DNA of 64,000 bases from Datura wrightii. Its lineage: Eukaryota > Streptophyta > Magnoliopsida > Solanales > Solanaceae. Below, piece after piece: positions 35,498-46,530 of the stretch (positions are counted from its first letter, which is position 1; every line of letters begins with the position of its first letter). The position numbers were made by a program, and so were the translations under genes. Location: positions 68,278,001 to 68,342,000 of the forward strand of contig JASDFA010000006.1 of the NCBI GenBank assembly GCA_035772735.1, written 5' to 3'. The notes under the pieces were generated by a model. That model ran no database searches. It was not told where the DNA came from and saw only the letters and a program-made list of their open reading frames with translations.

Positions 35498-36756
35498 TGT
35501 AACAACCCCTTCGATCATTATGAGATAGTTAGGGTATTATCATCCTCGTGGAAGTCTCCATAATTAAACTGGGCTAATAAAAACTCAAAATTGGGGTGGT
35601 TAAAACTGTAATCTGTCTAAATGTGGTGGTTAATTTACTGTGTGTTATGTACCGTTAGAGGTTGATCTAGTAAACTAAACCTTTATAGGTAATTCTAAAA
35701 CTACGAGTGAATTCATAGAACCACTTTACAACAGGATGCGTATTTAGAATATGGTATGAGGTCTTAACAAAAGACTTGTGTTTTTAGATCAAAAAATGTA
35801 TAGTTTGACGGAGCTACTAGTTAGCAAGGCACCGCTGCGGGCGTAGGATACCCATGGTAGCGAGCTTTCCATAGCGGTTGGAGTGCCATTATAGTGGTGG
35901 TGGAGAAGAAATTGTCTAGGTCCACTATGGTGGGGCACATTTTTTATAGCGGATCCACTGCAGTGAGAAAGTGACTGTTGCAGTGGACGAAGTGAGGCAA
36001 AATACCTGTTTTAGTCGTGAATTTTGGGATTTTTCACGTCATTACTCTAAGGCACGAATTTTGAGAGTTAAAGGCGATTTTTCATAGGCAAGAATAGTTT
36101 TCTTTCCCAGGATAAGAACTTCCCATCAACTCTTTCACCCAAAATACCCCCTAACACCCTGGGATCATTGAAGGTTAACCAATGGTGGAATGTGGGTTAG
36201 AACCCTAAAATATGAATGTTAGGGTAATTCGTACGGATATGGTTAGTTCTTGATTTCTAACCTTTTAGGTTGCTGAATTACACTTCCTAGGCTGAATGTG
36301 AATGCACTAGTTCATCAATATAATAACTTGAGACATTTAGCATTAAAACCTGCTTGAAAGGGGTTTGAGAGAGTAGAAACTCCATGAACTAGGTTGGAAT
36401 AATCACTGTGGGATTAGATTTTGAAGACTTAAACCATGGGTAACGAATTAGACCAAGATAACGGGTAGAATGGGGTGGGTTTGAATTTTCAAGCCGTGAT
36501 TGAAGAAGTAGATTGTTGAATGTTCTTTGTTTTCTTATTTTTAGACTTTGAATGCTCAAAGGTGTTGGGAAAAGGTAAAACTCTCGCGGAGTAGCTTGCA
36601 CATTCCAATTCTTCGATTAAGGTAGGTTACAGTTTTATATGGAGTTAGACTTTGTTTAATACCTTATATATATCATGACTATATGACCATGCTTGGTTAT
36701 TCTTCGAACATTGTTGTGATATAGACTATTTTGACTTGCTATGCTATTTTAATGTG
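35498..36756 (+). repeat. 3' LTR of D, left part
   Basis: It begins TGTAACAACCCC and follows the 5' LTR to the phrase CTATTTTAATG. It is interrupted at 36756 by element B, whose TSD ATGTG is 36752-36756. Confidence 0.85.
36752..36756. repeat. TSD of B, left copy (ATGTG)
   Basis: ATGTG directly before the LTR at 36757; identical to 46526-46530. Confidence 0.85.
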
Positions 36757-38163
36757 TGTTCGGCGTTTGTTATATGGGTATATAACTACATGCAAGTGCA
36801 CGTGGTCGAACAAGTAGTAAAGTGGCTTTAGTAAGCCAAGTATCGATCCCACAGGGACTGGGATGAAGTGCAATCTGCTCAAGTGTACTATATTTCGATT
36901 CTAAAAATGCAGACAACAGTGCAACCAAAAGTTTGATATTTTGCTTTATAATTTTTATGCTAAATCTAAAATAACTATCTAATGTGAGGCTGAACTATGA
37001 ATGAGAGCATGCTGAGGTTAAACGAACATATAATGAAATTAATTATCGATATAATTTGGTTAGTCTTTTCCTCCAGTTGCTAGCCAAAAACTATTGCCAA
37101 GTGATTAAAACTCTCGTATTTAACCTCACTTAAGAATCATGAACCATCCACCTACATTTCTGTGATTAAATGCAATTCATGTTCTAGCCATACAAACCCG
37201 GTTCCTAAATTGACTAATACGACTTTCAGGTATATTTCTATCCTAAAAGTAAATCAATTCCCAATTTTCCCAAACCAAGAAAAGATCATATCCTATTAAT
37301 TCACAACTTTCCAATTTCTTGCTCTCTCGAGTGAAACTGGACTTTTTAGATATACATTAACGTAGGCCACACATTAATGCAGTAAGAACAAGAATTAATA
37401 GAACAACATGGAAGAAAAGATGAAAAACCACTATGATCAACAATTCATTTCATTACAAGTGTTCATAACCTCAGCAAGAAGATGATTTAGCCACTCATTT
37501 GTCGATTAAACATCATTAAATGAGTGTTAAACATACAAGCAATTGAATACAAGGAGAAGGAAAGAGAGAAAAACCCTGATAATTTCGTCCCCTCAACTGC
37601 CTGTAACCCACGTTCTTGCTCCACCAAATCAGAATATTGAAAAATGAACCTAAGTGTTCTATTTATATTGGTGGGAATTTTTCCCAGAATAACAAGCAAC
37701 GTGTCACGGAGCACTGCCTCTATGACACGCTATGGACGCGGACCTTCACTGGAACTGGGGGTCCAGGAAATAAATCCCAACATGGAACAGCGTGCAACGC
37801 GGAGCCAAGCCACCGTGCCACGGACCTATCGCGTACCCTCTCTGGAATTTGGGCGAAATTTCCCTATCCAGGCAGAAGGCCTCCGCGATGGCAGCGTGAC
37901 ACAGCTCCATCACGGAGCCCCTTTATTTCATGCTGTCCAATGTCTTGTCCCTTGCTCGCATCCAAGTCCAACCTCGATATCCTCCAACATGCATTTTAGC
38001 TTCCCGAAATTACATTTTACCTGCAAAACAATGCTAATCATGTTGGTTAGTATAAATTCACATTTTATTACCAATTACATGAGAATGTATACACATTGAT
38101 GATAAACAAGGCTAAAATGGTACTTTTGAGTATCACTTGGGCATATAAATTTGCCCAAGATCA
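36757..38163 (-). repeat. 3' LTR of B
   Basis: About 1.41 kb. It matches the 5' LTR with a few percent difference and a deletion of about 13 bases inside the GC-rich palindrome (near 37711). The TG...CA ends agree with the 5' copy. Confidence 0.92.
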
Positions 38164-38201
38164 CTTACCCCACACTTAAATCCTTGTTCGTCCTCGAACA
38201 A
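38164..38201 (-). promoter_or_regulatory. Polypurine tract of B with RGGA stem-loop
   Basis: The minus strand reads TTGTTCG-AGGA-CGAACAA (7-bp stem), then GGATTTAAGTGTGGGGTAAG, directly followed by the 3' LTR start TGATC. The purine tract is the plus-strand primer. Confidence 0.8.
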
Positions 38202-39597
38202 CAATCCTACACTTCATGCAATTTACATCCCAACCTCGCTACTTTGGTTCGACAATTTAGGCTACGGTCATACCGATTATTCAATACAGCAAATCATCAA
38301 GAAAACATGCATGGTCCTATCAATGCAATGACCTTCAATACATCAAGACCTCCTAGACTTTAAGAATCGACTCTCGATATTGGAAAACTCATGCAAATCA
38401 GCTGATCAAGATATCCAACACGAAAATTAATCTCTCATCAAGCATGAGCCCTCACAACACAAGAGAATCTTCCCTTTTTTGCTCATATGACTCACAAAAT
38501 TTTAAGCAGGGGCATGTAAATACAATTTCGCTCTCTCTCCCAAAAGAATTCACATGCATCATGTCATGACCCATAAGCTTGCCCTTAGTGTATTACTCCA
38601 CTAATATAAAGAAGTGCGATGTAAGATCACGTAGGACTTTAACTGGTTGTAATGGAAGCTACAAAACTAGTAAATATTGGGTTAGCCAATAATAGCTACT
38701 AGCATCCTTAAGCGCCTTTTCAACACATCCCATCAACTCATGGACATTGTTTCTTCTTTTCATCATCCCATTCTTGATGTTTTTCTTTAGTTTGGCCCGT
38801 CGTATTAAGCACACTTGACACAACAACAAAGATTATTCATGCACCTTCATTATAGTTTATTTATAGCAAGTGCACCTTCAACCTTTTCTTTTCTTCTATC
38901 ACTCTGCTTTTCTTTTTCTTTTCACCATTCTCACTCTTTGACACTTCGGGAAAATGATTTTCTCTTCTTAAGCGCTTAAGAGTTTTGTATAGACTTTACG
39001 GCTAATGAAAAGAAGGGATTAAGCTCGGTTTACACTTTTTGACAAAAGAAAAAAATAATAGGATAAAGGCTCAACGGGCTGTCTAGGGTATAAAATCAAG
39101 GTGGGTACGACAAGGAAAAATAGAAACTCTCGGTTAAAACAAAGAAATGCCTACATCCTTTCCTACAATACACCTCCTTCATTTCGTTTTGCACACACAC
39201 CAGGCAAGTTCTAGACACTTCACAATAGCATGGAATAACAACACCTCACTTCACACTTTTTGCACATGCTCAATTCAAGATGTATTCACAGACTCTTCAA
39301 TCAGCTAATTACAAGAATTCAAAATTAAGCCTCAATCACACTGAATCGAACTCTATGGCCTAGGTATCTCAATATATTTACAAAGTTGCATGTTCTTATA
39401 CGAATCACCTTTGCATTTTAAATATCATGTACAACACACAACCAGAATTTCGCAACCATACAATAACTACCGGTTTTGGGATGCAACCCACCAGAGAAAA
39501 AAACTGAAAAATAATAAAAAAAAACTACTCCTAACGACTACATTTCCCTTAAGACGGTCGTCATCCATCCATCATAGGGAACAATCACTACTATGAC
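38202..39597 (-). other. 3' noncoding region of B
   Basis: It is colinear with G at 63033-64000 (for example, the CTTTTCTT-rich tract at about 38885-38935 matches the purine-rich tract at 63640-63720 of G on the opposite strand). No ORF is supported. Confidence 0.6.
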
Positions 39598-39635
39598 TTC
39601 GGTTCAATGGGACCATTCTCGGTAAAAGAACCGAA
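39598..39635 (-). ncRNA. Conserved stem-loop TTCGGTTC/GAACCGAA in the 3' region of B
   Basis: The minus strand carries TTCGGTTC and GAACCGAA 22 bases apart. A conserved block ATGGATGGATGACGACCGTC follows at about 39558-39577. The same stem and block occur in G (62997-63032 and about 63106-63125). No coding potential is seen, so it is a candidate structured RNA element. Confidence 0.55.
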
Positions 39636-39937
39636 AACAAACGCCGAGAAACCCAAAAAGTAAATCAAAAATGTTGAAAATATCGATCATTTCGATAACA
39701 AAAATATGTACAAAATATTTATTTTGAAAATATCGATCATTTCGATAACAAATTCGATAACAAAAATATGTACAGAATCAGCTAGCAACATTCAACAACA
39801 CACATCAATTTCACATAAATTTACAAATACAGAACAACAACTTAACAATTCATAAATCACAGGGAACAACAAAATTTCACATGCACGACAATAGATTAAA
39901 GCATACATACAAAACAGCACAGCCCAACACCTAACTA

Positions 39938-39978
39938 CTCCCACCCCACACTTAGCTCGAACACTGTCCCCAGTGTTC
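39938..39978 (-). promoter_or_regulatory. Internal stem-loop plus polypurine-like tract after ORF3 of B
   Basis: The minus strand reads GAACACTG-GGGA-CAGTGTTC, a perfect 8-bp stem with a tetraloop, then GAGC and TAAGTGTGGGGTGGGAG. It lies about 45 bases after the ORF3 stop. It repeats the plan of the true polypurine tract at 38164-38201 and of G at 62830-62870 with a different stem sequence. It could be a central polypurine tract. Confidence 0.65.
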
Positions 39979-40023
39979 ACAAAAATTAAAATAGCACAAA
40001 AATCGGGTGGTGGAACTCCCTAA

Positions 40024-41256
40024 TCAATCAAAGTATTCCACTTCTTCGTCGGGTGCTGCTGCTTCATCTCCCATGTATGAATCACCCCCGTCGTCATCAT
40101 CAGACTCAACATCGGAGTCCTCCCAACATGTCTCCTCATCTGTGGGGACGTCATCATCCGTAGGCTCTACAAATGCTGGCCCCACTCGACATAGAGCCCC
40201 GGCGTTCTCGCCGAAGGGGTAGCCTAGCTCGAGCTGCGATAGCTCCTTCTCTGTCGCCGGCCTCCCGCCTATCCTCAGCTGGAGCATTTGCATCCCATAC
40301 ATGCGAGCCATATACTGATCATCATGAGCATGTCGCTCGCCAAGTGTAAGCACTGGCCCGTGGGTGGTGTCGGGAGCCTTAGTTTTAGTAACATCTAATG
40401 CCCTCCGCTCCATCTGCGGGATATAGTCAAGGGCCTCCTCCTCGACATCTAGGCCCCTGAGGAAGGTGGTGAGTAGTCCACCAAAGCCATACCTGTACCC
40501 CTGATGCAACCGGGCTCTCTTCATGGCGGAGATAATTACCGCCCCCACGTTGATCTCCAGCCCTTTCATCAGGGCGTACACCAGGCATACACGATCCCGG
40601 GTTACATTTGTCATATGTACCCCCGGGATGAGGCAGGAACAGACAATCTTCAGCCATATTCTGGCTTCCCTGTTCATCTGTGAATAGGGCAAAGTCTGGT
40701 GGTAGCCCCTCTCTTTGTGTCTTCTCCATCTAGCTGTCAATCGGGTCCCACACAAGGTGCATCTGATGTCTGCATATGGTGGGGTAATGTTCAGCTATCG
40801 GAGCACGTGAGCGTCTGTGTCCCGCGCTCCTATGATGGCATTGAGGTGGTGGGGCTCCAAAGTGACTATTTGCCCTCTGATTTTTATGGTGTGACTTCTG
40901 ATAGTCGGGTTCCAGTTGGCATAAAATTCTCGAACCAAGTGCAGATTGCATTCCTTGGGCTCTTCAAAGATGAAGTTGAACCCAGCTGCCTCAATCCGGT
41001 GGACCATCCTAGGGAACTCCTGTGCCAATGGTTCCCGTGCTATATGCTCCTCGGGGAAGTATTTGTTTTCTTTGTGCTTTGCGTACCACTTTTTCCCCTC
41101 ATCCGTCACCCATCTTGTTCCGTATTGGAGGCGTTGGCCGCGTGGAACTACTGGTGCTGCTGGGACTGTTGTGCCCAGTCTGATTCGCTTCCTTCCGGCG
41201 CCCGAAGTTGATGCGCCTTTCCCTTTCTCTTGCCTGCTTGCCATTTTACCTGTCAA
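40024..41256 (-). pseudogene. ORF3 of B: env-position ORF with plant-transposon-type domain, one stop
   Basis: A single frame of about 410 codons is interrupted once by TAG at 40797-40795. The upstream ATG is at 41256, but the ATG at 41244 lies just after a good splice acceptor and is the likelier start. The N-terminus is basic and Ser/Gly-rich. The middle (FYANWNPTIRSHTIKIRGQ, LNAIIGARD, then WLKIVCSCLIPGVH and VCLVYALMKGLEINVGAVI) matches, from memory, the putative plant transposon protein domain often found downstream of pol in Athila-type elements. The C-terminus is very acidic. I see no signal peptide or transmembrane segment, so calling it an envelope protein is not supported. Confidence 0.7.
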
Positions 41257-41940
41257 CCCAAGTAGACAAGATCAATGTTAAGCTAACGGATATTAACTTC
41301 GGCTAAGGTCGGGTTAAGCTAGGTTACCCCACACTTAGTCCTTAGCTACAGTTACAACAATACGGCAAGATCATACTTATTTACACACAATAACCAACTA
41401 TACAATCATGCTTAGTGCGTACGAAAAATTCGACGTTATATCTTCCCTGTACTACTCAGACTTCGTACAGCTAATCACAATCACTACCATCGCTAACATC
41501 TTAACCCAACTCACTTAGCAAGGAAAAACAAAGAAACGAAAACAACAACAAAAATTTATCTACACGAACCTATACAACCAACCAAATTCTTACAAATTTC
41601 AATATTCCTCTAACCCGAGAATCCGTCGTTCTATTAACATCCTAACAATTAGTACATCGACTCATCTCATTCAACATGTACATCCCGGCATGAAATTTAC
41701 AAGTTCACTACATTTTCAACTTCAAATTCAAAAACAAGCCCTAGAAATGACATTATCAAGCAAATTCGATTAATTTATGCAATTGACGAGTTCAAGCAAT
41801 CATATCGACATTCCGAACATTCATCAACAACAATTAAATTGAATTCATGATTAATTTCTACTTAGGGCAACCTTAGCTCACCTCACATGCTCAATATCGA
41901 AGAAAATCGACAAGAAATGAGATGGAATCGAAGAACATAC
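41250..41940 (-). other. Candidate intron in the leader of ORF3 of B
   Basis: The minus strand has a strong donor AAG|GTATGT (GT at 41940-41939) and an acceptor TTGACAG (AG at 41251-41250). A possible branch point CTTAAC lies about 28 bases upstream of the acceptor. The stretch is AT-rich and has no ORF. The acceptor is six bases before an ATG (41244) in frame with ORF3. Spliced env-position transcripts have been reported for barley Bagy-2, an Athila-type element; this example is inferred from sequence only. Confidence 0.45.
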
Positions 41941-42143
41941 CTTGAAGTTGAAGAATTTACGCAAATTTGATGATTTTCTTAGCCTACTCCATGTCACGTT
42001 GAAGGGGGATGGGTTTTGGGGGGTTTTGGTCGCAGAGTGATTGAAAAATAAGGGAAAGGGAGGGTTTTTCGGGGTTAAAAGATAGTAAAATTGCGCGGGT
42101 CACCCGGCGACCCGGTGTGACCCGTCGCGATATACACGGCAAT

Positions 42144-42280
42144 GTGTCACGGAGTGCATCGCGGCGCACTGCCTCCGTGACACGGAGCCATCGCGAGCCT
42201 GTTCTAGAAATTTTTTAAAAAATCCGGATTATACCTCAACGTGTCACGGAGGGTAACGCGGAGGTCCACCTCCGTGACAC
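42144..42280 (-). promoter_or_regulatory. Two tandem GC-rich palindromes inside B
   Basis: GTGTCACGGAG and CTCCGTGACAC are paired at 42144-42154 with 42173-42183, and again at 42241-42251 with 42270-42280. Both are perfect 11-bp inverted repeats with 18-base spacers. They lie upstream (minus strand) of the leader and ORF3. The same palindrome sits just upstream of the TATA boxes in the LTRs of B, C and G. Confidence 0.65.
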
Positions 42281-42531
42281 GGAGCTATCACCCTAGCTCA
42301 CTGTATTGCCACTTTTTGTTAATTTTCATACCTCGACTTTTCCTTTGCGATTCCGTGCATATTTTCCTCCGTTTGACCTGAAATTCATCTCACTATACAA
42401 AATTGGTTAGAATTATAGGTTTCACTCTAAATAAAAATAAAACAAAAACTAAAACGAAAACTTTTGTAGTAAATCAAGAAAAAGAAAAAGAAAAATCTAT
42501 TTACACTTTACAAAAAGAAAGAAAAATTTTT

Positions 42532-42556
42532 CACGGGTTGCCTCCCGTGCAGCGCC
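42532..42556 (-). promoter_or_regulatory. Conserved hairpin (AGGCAA loop) after the coding block of B
   Basis: On the minus strand GGCGCTG is followed by CACGGG-AGGCAA-CCCGTG, a perfect 6-bp stem. Compared with H and G the stem differs at two base pairs, both compensated. Confidence 0.7.
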
Positions 42557-42674
42557 TGGTTTACCGTCTCGGCTCGACGTCGTTAAGCTCAGTTGTCCTC
42601 TAGGGTGATGGACGATTTCTCTCGATCACCGTCCTCCCCTCAGTAGTGCTTACACCAATCCGGTGGTTTTCCTA

Positions 42675-43328
42675 TTAACTCCCGTGAATCCTTAATCTGC
42701 TCATCATCACCTTGATCACCGAGAGTTCTTCGTGCACCATCGGGAGCTTGGGTGCCTTGTACACATCGAACACCTCCACCTTGTTATGTGCTCGCATGGT
42801 TAGCTGCCCCGCAGCTACGTCAATTAGTGCTTTCCTGGTCGCCAAGAAAGGACGTCCCAAAATAAATGGGACTTCTGCGTCTGGTTCAAAATCCAGCACG
42901 ACAAAATCTACCGGAAAAATTAGGGAGCCAACTAGCACCAGAACGTCCTCCACAATGCCATCAGGTCTGGCTAAGGATCGATCCGCCAATTGCAAGATTA
43001 CTGTTGTGGGTCTAGGACTCCCTAGACCCAACTTTCTGAATACCGATGAAGGCATCAAATTTATGCTCGCTCCCAAATCACACAATCCACGAGCTCGGAT
43101 GCTCTGCCCAATAGTAATCTGGATAGTAAAGCTCCCAGGTTCTTTGAGCTTTGTGGGCAGTCTATTTTGAATCCGGGAAGTGCACTCCTCCGTTAGAGCC
43201 ACCGTAGCATACTCAGTCAACCGACTTTTGTTTGCCACGATGTCCTTTATATACTTAGCATATTTTGGCACTCCCTGCAAGACATCAACAAGAGGTAAGT
43301 TAATATGTACCTGTTTCAGCACCTTCAT
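42675..43328 (-). CDS. Aspartic protease domain of B
   Basis: This 217-codon open frame is in register with the last part of gag, separated from it by a stop near 43350. The active site LCDLGASINLMP has its Asp at residue 84; the Asp-Leu-Gly-Ala variant is normal for Athila proteases. The second conserved strand is VPFILGRPFLATRKALIDV. It should cleave Gag. In intact relatives RT would follow in the same frame, but here the frame stops after SRLRIHGS and noncoding sequence follows. Because its start depends on the gag frame, an independent product is unlikely. Confidence 0.8.
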   Translation of the reverse strand: MKVLKQVHINLPLVDVLQGVPKYAKYIKDIVANKSRLTEYATVALTEECTSRIQNRLPTKLKEPGSFTIQITIGQSIRARGLCDLGASINLMPSSVFRKLGLGSPRPTTVILQLADRSLARPDGIVEDVLVLVGSLIFPVDFVVLDFEPDAEVPFILGRPFLATRKALIDVAAGQLTMRAHNKVEVFDVYKAPKLPMVHEELSVIKVMMSRLRIHGS

Positions 43329-43352
43329 GAATTTCTTGAAACACGCCTCCTC

Positions 43353-44970
43353 CTAGTGTTTCTTTAAGCATTGAGGGAACGGGGGTGGTGGTATTTCTGA
43401 TTCAGCTTCCTTAGTCTTCCCCCTCTCAGTACTTTGCTCCCTCTCAACTTCTGCTGCTCCCGATTGTTGAGATGGTCTTTCTGGTTCCATCTCTTTCAGC
43501 TGCAAACCACTCCTTGTGGTCACTGCATTCACCTTCTTGGGATTGGGATCTGCGTCGCTCGGAAGTCCTCCTCTAGGCCTTGTGTTTTGGGCTCCAGCAA
43601 ATTTCCCAAATTGATATTCAAGTGCCTTGGTAGCTAACTGGTTGTTTTTCACTTCGGCTACCAATTTCACATAGTCAGCCTACAATTGAGCTTGGTTAGC
43701 TATCATGGTCTTGAACATCTCCTCAATGCGGGTGATGGTGGTGGAGGAGGTGCATTGTTGTTTCTGAATTGTGCTTGATAATTCTGCTACCCTCCTTGGT
43801 TCCTTTGCACACCCTGACCCGAACTTTGCTCTGATGGTTGTTGCTACCCCAGGAGAAATTAGGGTGATTCCTCCAATTGGAATTGTAGCTATTACCATAC
43901 TGTTGGTGGTTCCTTTGTACATTACCCACAAAGTTTACCGAGTCAGGATTGGCTCCACAACACTCAGCTGAGTGCTCACTGCTTCCACACACTTCACACC
44001 ACATTTGCTGCACTGCATTAACTGGGGCTTGAGGCTGGTTCATTATCATGTTGCTGAAGTGGGTGTTAAGTTGATTTTGTAATGCAGCTATCTATGCAGC
44101 AATAGCTGTAAACCCATCCACTTCTAGCACTCCTGCTGCTTTCCTTGTCCCACCTCTTGATGAATCAGCATTCCATTCCGGATTGCCCTGCGAAATACGG
44201 TTCAACAAGGTATACAGCTCCTCATAAGTTTTCTCGAGCGCTTGTCCTCCAGCTGCCGAGTCTAGCAATATTTTTGTGTGGGGTTCCAAACCCTCTATAA
44301 AAGTGTGCACCAATACATCATTGGACTGATGATGATGAGGACAATCCCGCAACATGGATTTGAACCTCTCCCAGGCCTGATATAAATTCTCTCCCTCTCT
44401 CTGTTTGAAACTTAGAATTTGACTTCTAAGTCTTGCTGTTTTACCGGAGGGAAAAAACCGTATCAAGAATTTCCTTGCAAGATCATCCCACATAGAAATA
44501 GAATTCGGTGGATCAGCTTTCAACCACCTCTTGGCTTCTCCCAATAGTGAGAATGGGAACAATGTAAGCCGGACATAATCTGATGACACTCCAGCGGGGA
44601 TGTAAGTGTCACTTATCTCCAAAATTTTTTGGAGATGCTGCTGTGGATCTTCATGAGGGAGACCAGTAAACTGCCCGCTAGTGTGCAGCAATTGCACCAT
44701 ATTCTGCTTAAGTTCAAACCTCCCTCCTGGCTCAGGTTTGTGGATGCTAGATGTGACATTATTATCATGTGGGATTGCCACCTCGCGAACCGGCCGAGCT
44801 GCTACTTCTTCGGGCACTAACACTGCCCGTACTACCGGTGGATTCTGTTGTTGCTCCATGATCGTCTGTCTGAGCAACTGCAGCTTTCTTTCTAGAGCTT
44901 CTCTCCGTTTACTGTGAAATATTCTTTCTGGCTCTATATACGAGTCCACCAGCTCCTTGTCTCTTGCCAC
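43353..44970 (-). pseudogene. gag of B, one frameshift and a few stops
   Basis: The frame begins at 44970 and holds the Retrotrans_gag core: FTGLPHEDPQQHLQKILEI, EAKRWLKADPPNSI, RKFLIRFFPSGKTARLR, FKQREGENLYQAWERFK and DVLVHTFIEGLEPHTK. An in-frame stop lies near 44091. The same frame then carries a zinc knuckle, CEVCGSSEHSAEC (about 43998-43960). Near 43850 the reading continues in another frame to 43353, with a stop near 43677. That part ends with the Gag-protease junction pattern NAVTTRSGLQL. The gene encodes the particle protein that packages the element RNA. Confidence 0.85.
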
Positions 44971-45080
44971 TGTTCAACAGAAATTAAGTCTGCAACATAC
45001 AGGCTAAGACCAAGTTGTCAACACTAAGAAAATAAAAATACAGTAAATTAAAACTTAAAACAAATTCACCAATTGCCAAG

Positions 45081-45098
45081 TCCCCGGCAACGGCGCCA
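45081..45098 (-). other. Primer binding site of B, tRNA-Asp type
   Basis: The minus strand reads TGGCGCCGTTGCCGGGGA, six bases inside the LTR. Confidence 0.92.
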
Positions 45099-46006
45099 AA
45101 AACTTGTTCGGCATTTGTTATATGGGTATATAACTACACGCAAGTGCACGTGGTCGAACAAGTAGTAAAGTGGCTTTAGTAAGCCAAGTATCGATCCCAC
45201 AGGGATTGGGATGAAGTGCAATCTGCTCAAGTGTACTATATTTCGATTCTAAAAATGCAGACAACAGTGTAACCAAAAGTTTGATATTTTGTTTTATAAT
45301 TTTTACGCTAAATCTAAAATAACTATCTAATGTGAGTCTGAACTATGAATGAGAGCATGCTGAGGTTAAATGAACATGTAATGAAATTAATTATCGATAT
45401 AATTTGGTTAGTCTTTTCCTCTAGTTGCTAGCCAAGAACTATTGCCAAGAGATTAAAACTCTCGTATTTAACCTCACTTAAGAATCATGAACCATCCACA
45501 TACATTTCTGTGATTAAATGCAATTCATGTTCTAGCCATACAAACCCGGTTCCTAAATTGACTAATACGACTTTCAGGTATATTTCTATCCTGAAAGTAA
45601 ATCAATTCCCAATTTTTCCAAACCAAGAAAAGATCATATCCTATTAATTCACAATTTTCCAATTTCTTGCTCTCTCGAGTGAAACCGGACTTTTTAGATA
45701 TACATTAACGTAGGCCACACATTAATGCAGTAAGAACAAGAATTAATAGAACAACATGGAAGAAAAGATGAAAAACCACTATGATCAACAATCCATTTCA
45801 TTACAAGTGTTCATAACCTCAGCAAGAAGATGATTTAGCCACTCATTTGTGGATTAAACATCATTAAATGAGTGTTAAACATACAAGCAATTGAATACAA
45901 GGAGAAGGAAAGAGAGAAAAACCCTGATAATTTCGTCCGTTCAACTGCCTGTAACCCACGTTCTTGCTCCACCAAGTCAGAATATTGAAAAATGAACCTA
46001 AGTGTT

Positions 46007-46015
46007 CTATTTATA
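46007..46015 (-). promoter_or_regulatory. TATA box in the 5' LTR of B
   Basis: TATAAATAG on the minus strand, followed by AACACTTAGGTTC. The same box and context occur in G at 60462-60470, so this is the likely start of the element's transcript. The equivalent in the 3' LTR is 37659-37667, with the same core. Confidence 0.75.
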
Positions 46016-46043
46016 CTGGTGGGAATTTTTCCCGGAATAACAA

Positions 46044-46088
46044 GCAACGTGTCACGGAGTGCATCACGGAGAACTGCCTCTGTGACAT
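46044..46088 (-). promoter_or_regulatory. GC-rich inverted repeat upstream of the TATA box, 5' LTR of B
   Basis: GTGTCACGGAG (plus strand 46049-46059) faces CTCTGTGACAT (46078-46088), an 11-bp inverted repeat with two mismatches, both at former CpG positions. The 3' LTR has a shorter spacer version at 37701-37728. Confidence 0.6.
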
Positions 46089-46525
46089 GCTACGGACGCG
46101 GACCTTCACTGGAACTGGGGGTCCAGGAAATAAATCCCAACGTGGCACGGCGTGCAACGCGGAGCCAAGCCACCGTTGCCACGGACCTATCGCGTACCCT
46201 CTCTGGAATTTGGGCGAAATTTCCCTATCCAGGCAGAAGGCCTCCGCGATGGCAGCGTGACACGACTCCATCACGGAGCCCCTTTATTTCATGCTGTCCA
46301 ATGTCTTGTCCCTTGCTCGCATCCAAGTCCAACCCCGATATCCTCCAACATGCATTTTAGCTTCCCGAAATTACATTTTACCTGCAAAACAATGCTAATC
46401 ATGTTGGTTAGTATAAATTCACATTTTATTACCAATTACATGAGAATATATACACATTGATAGATAAACAAGGCTAAAATGGTACTTTTGAGTATCACTT
46501 GGGCATATAAATTTGCCCAAGATCA

Positions 46526-46530
46526 ATGTG
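46526..46530. repeat. TSD of B, right copy (ATGTG)
   Basis: ATGTG directly after the LTR end at 46525; identical to 36752-36756. Confidence 0.85.

Larger units (their letters stand above)
36757..46525 (-). mobile_element. Element B: Athila-type LTR retrotransposon with gag, protease and ORF3 but no RT or integrase
   Basis: The LTRs are 45105-46525 (5') and 36757-38163 (3'). The TSD ATGTG lies at 36752-36756 and 46526-46530. Minus-strand order: tRNA-Asp-type primer site, gag (44970-43353), protease (43328-42675), hairpin (42556-42532), GC-rich hairpins (42280-42144), a possible spliced leader, ORF3 (41244-40024), a long noncoding 3' region, polypurine tract, 3' LTR. No RT, RNase H or integrase is present. 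The perfect TSD means insertion was complete, so the pol loss either predates insertion (mobilised in trans) or is a later internal deletion. Confidence 0.92.
45105..46525 (-). repeat. 5' LTR of B
   Basis: About 1.42 kb. The minus strand starts TGATCTTGGGCAAA and ends GAACA. It is a few percent different from the 3' LTR by eye. A GC-rich island at about 46040-46300 lies directly upstream of the TATA box at 46007-46015. Confidence 0.92.

Noticed and set aside
37616..38099. Plus-strand frames in B's 3' LTR (and 45964-46460 in the 5' LTR)
   Set aside because: Antisense to the LTR promoter region. They arise from the GC-rich island and are disrupted by an indel between the two LTRs.
40024..41256. 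ORF3 of B as a true viral envelope gene
   Set aside because: No signal peptide, transmembrane segment or furin-like site is visible. Only its position matches an envelope gene.
40699..41281. Plus-strand open frames opposite ORF3 of B
   Set aside because: They are antisense shadows of ORF3, which has domain similarity on the minus strand.
42130..42300. GC-rich inverted repeats considered as a DNA transposon or MITE end
   Set aside because: No TSD or paired outer termini; the palindromes are tandem internal units and recur in LTR promoters.
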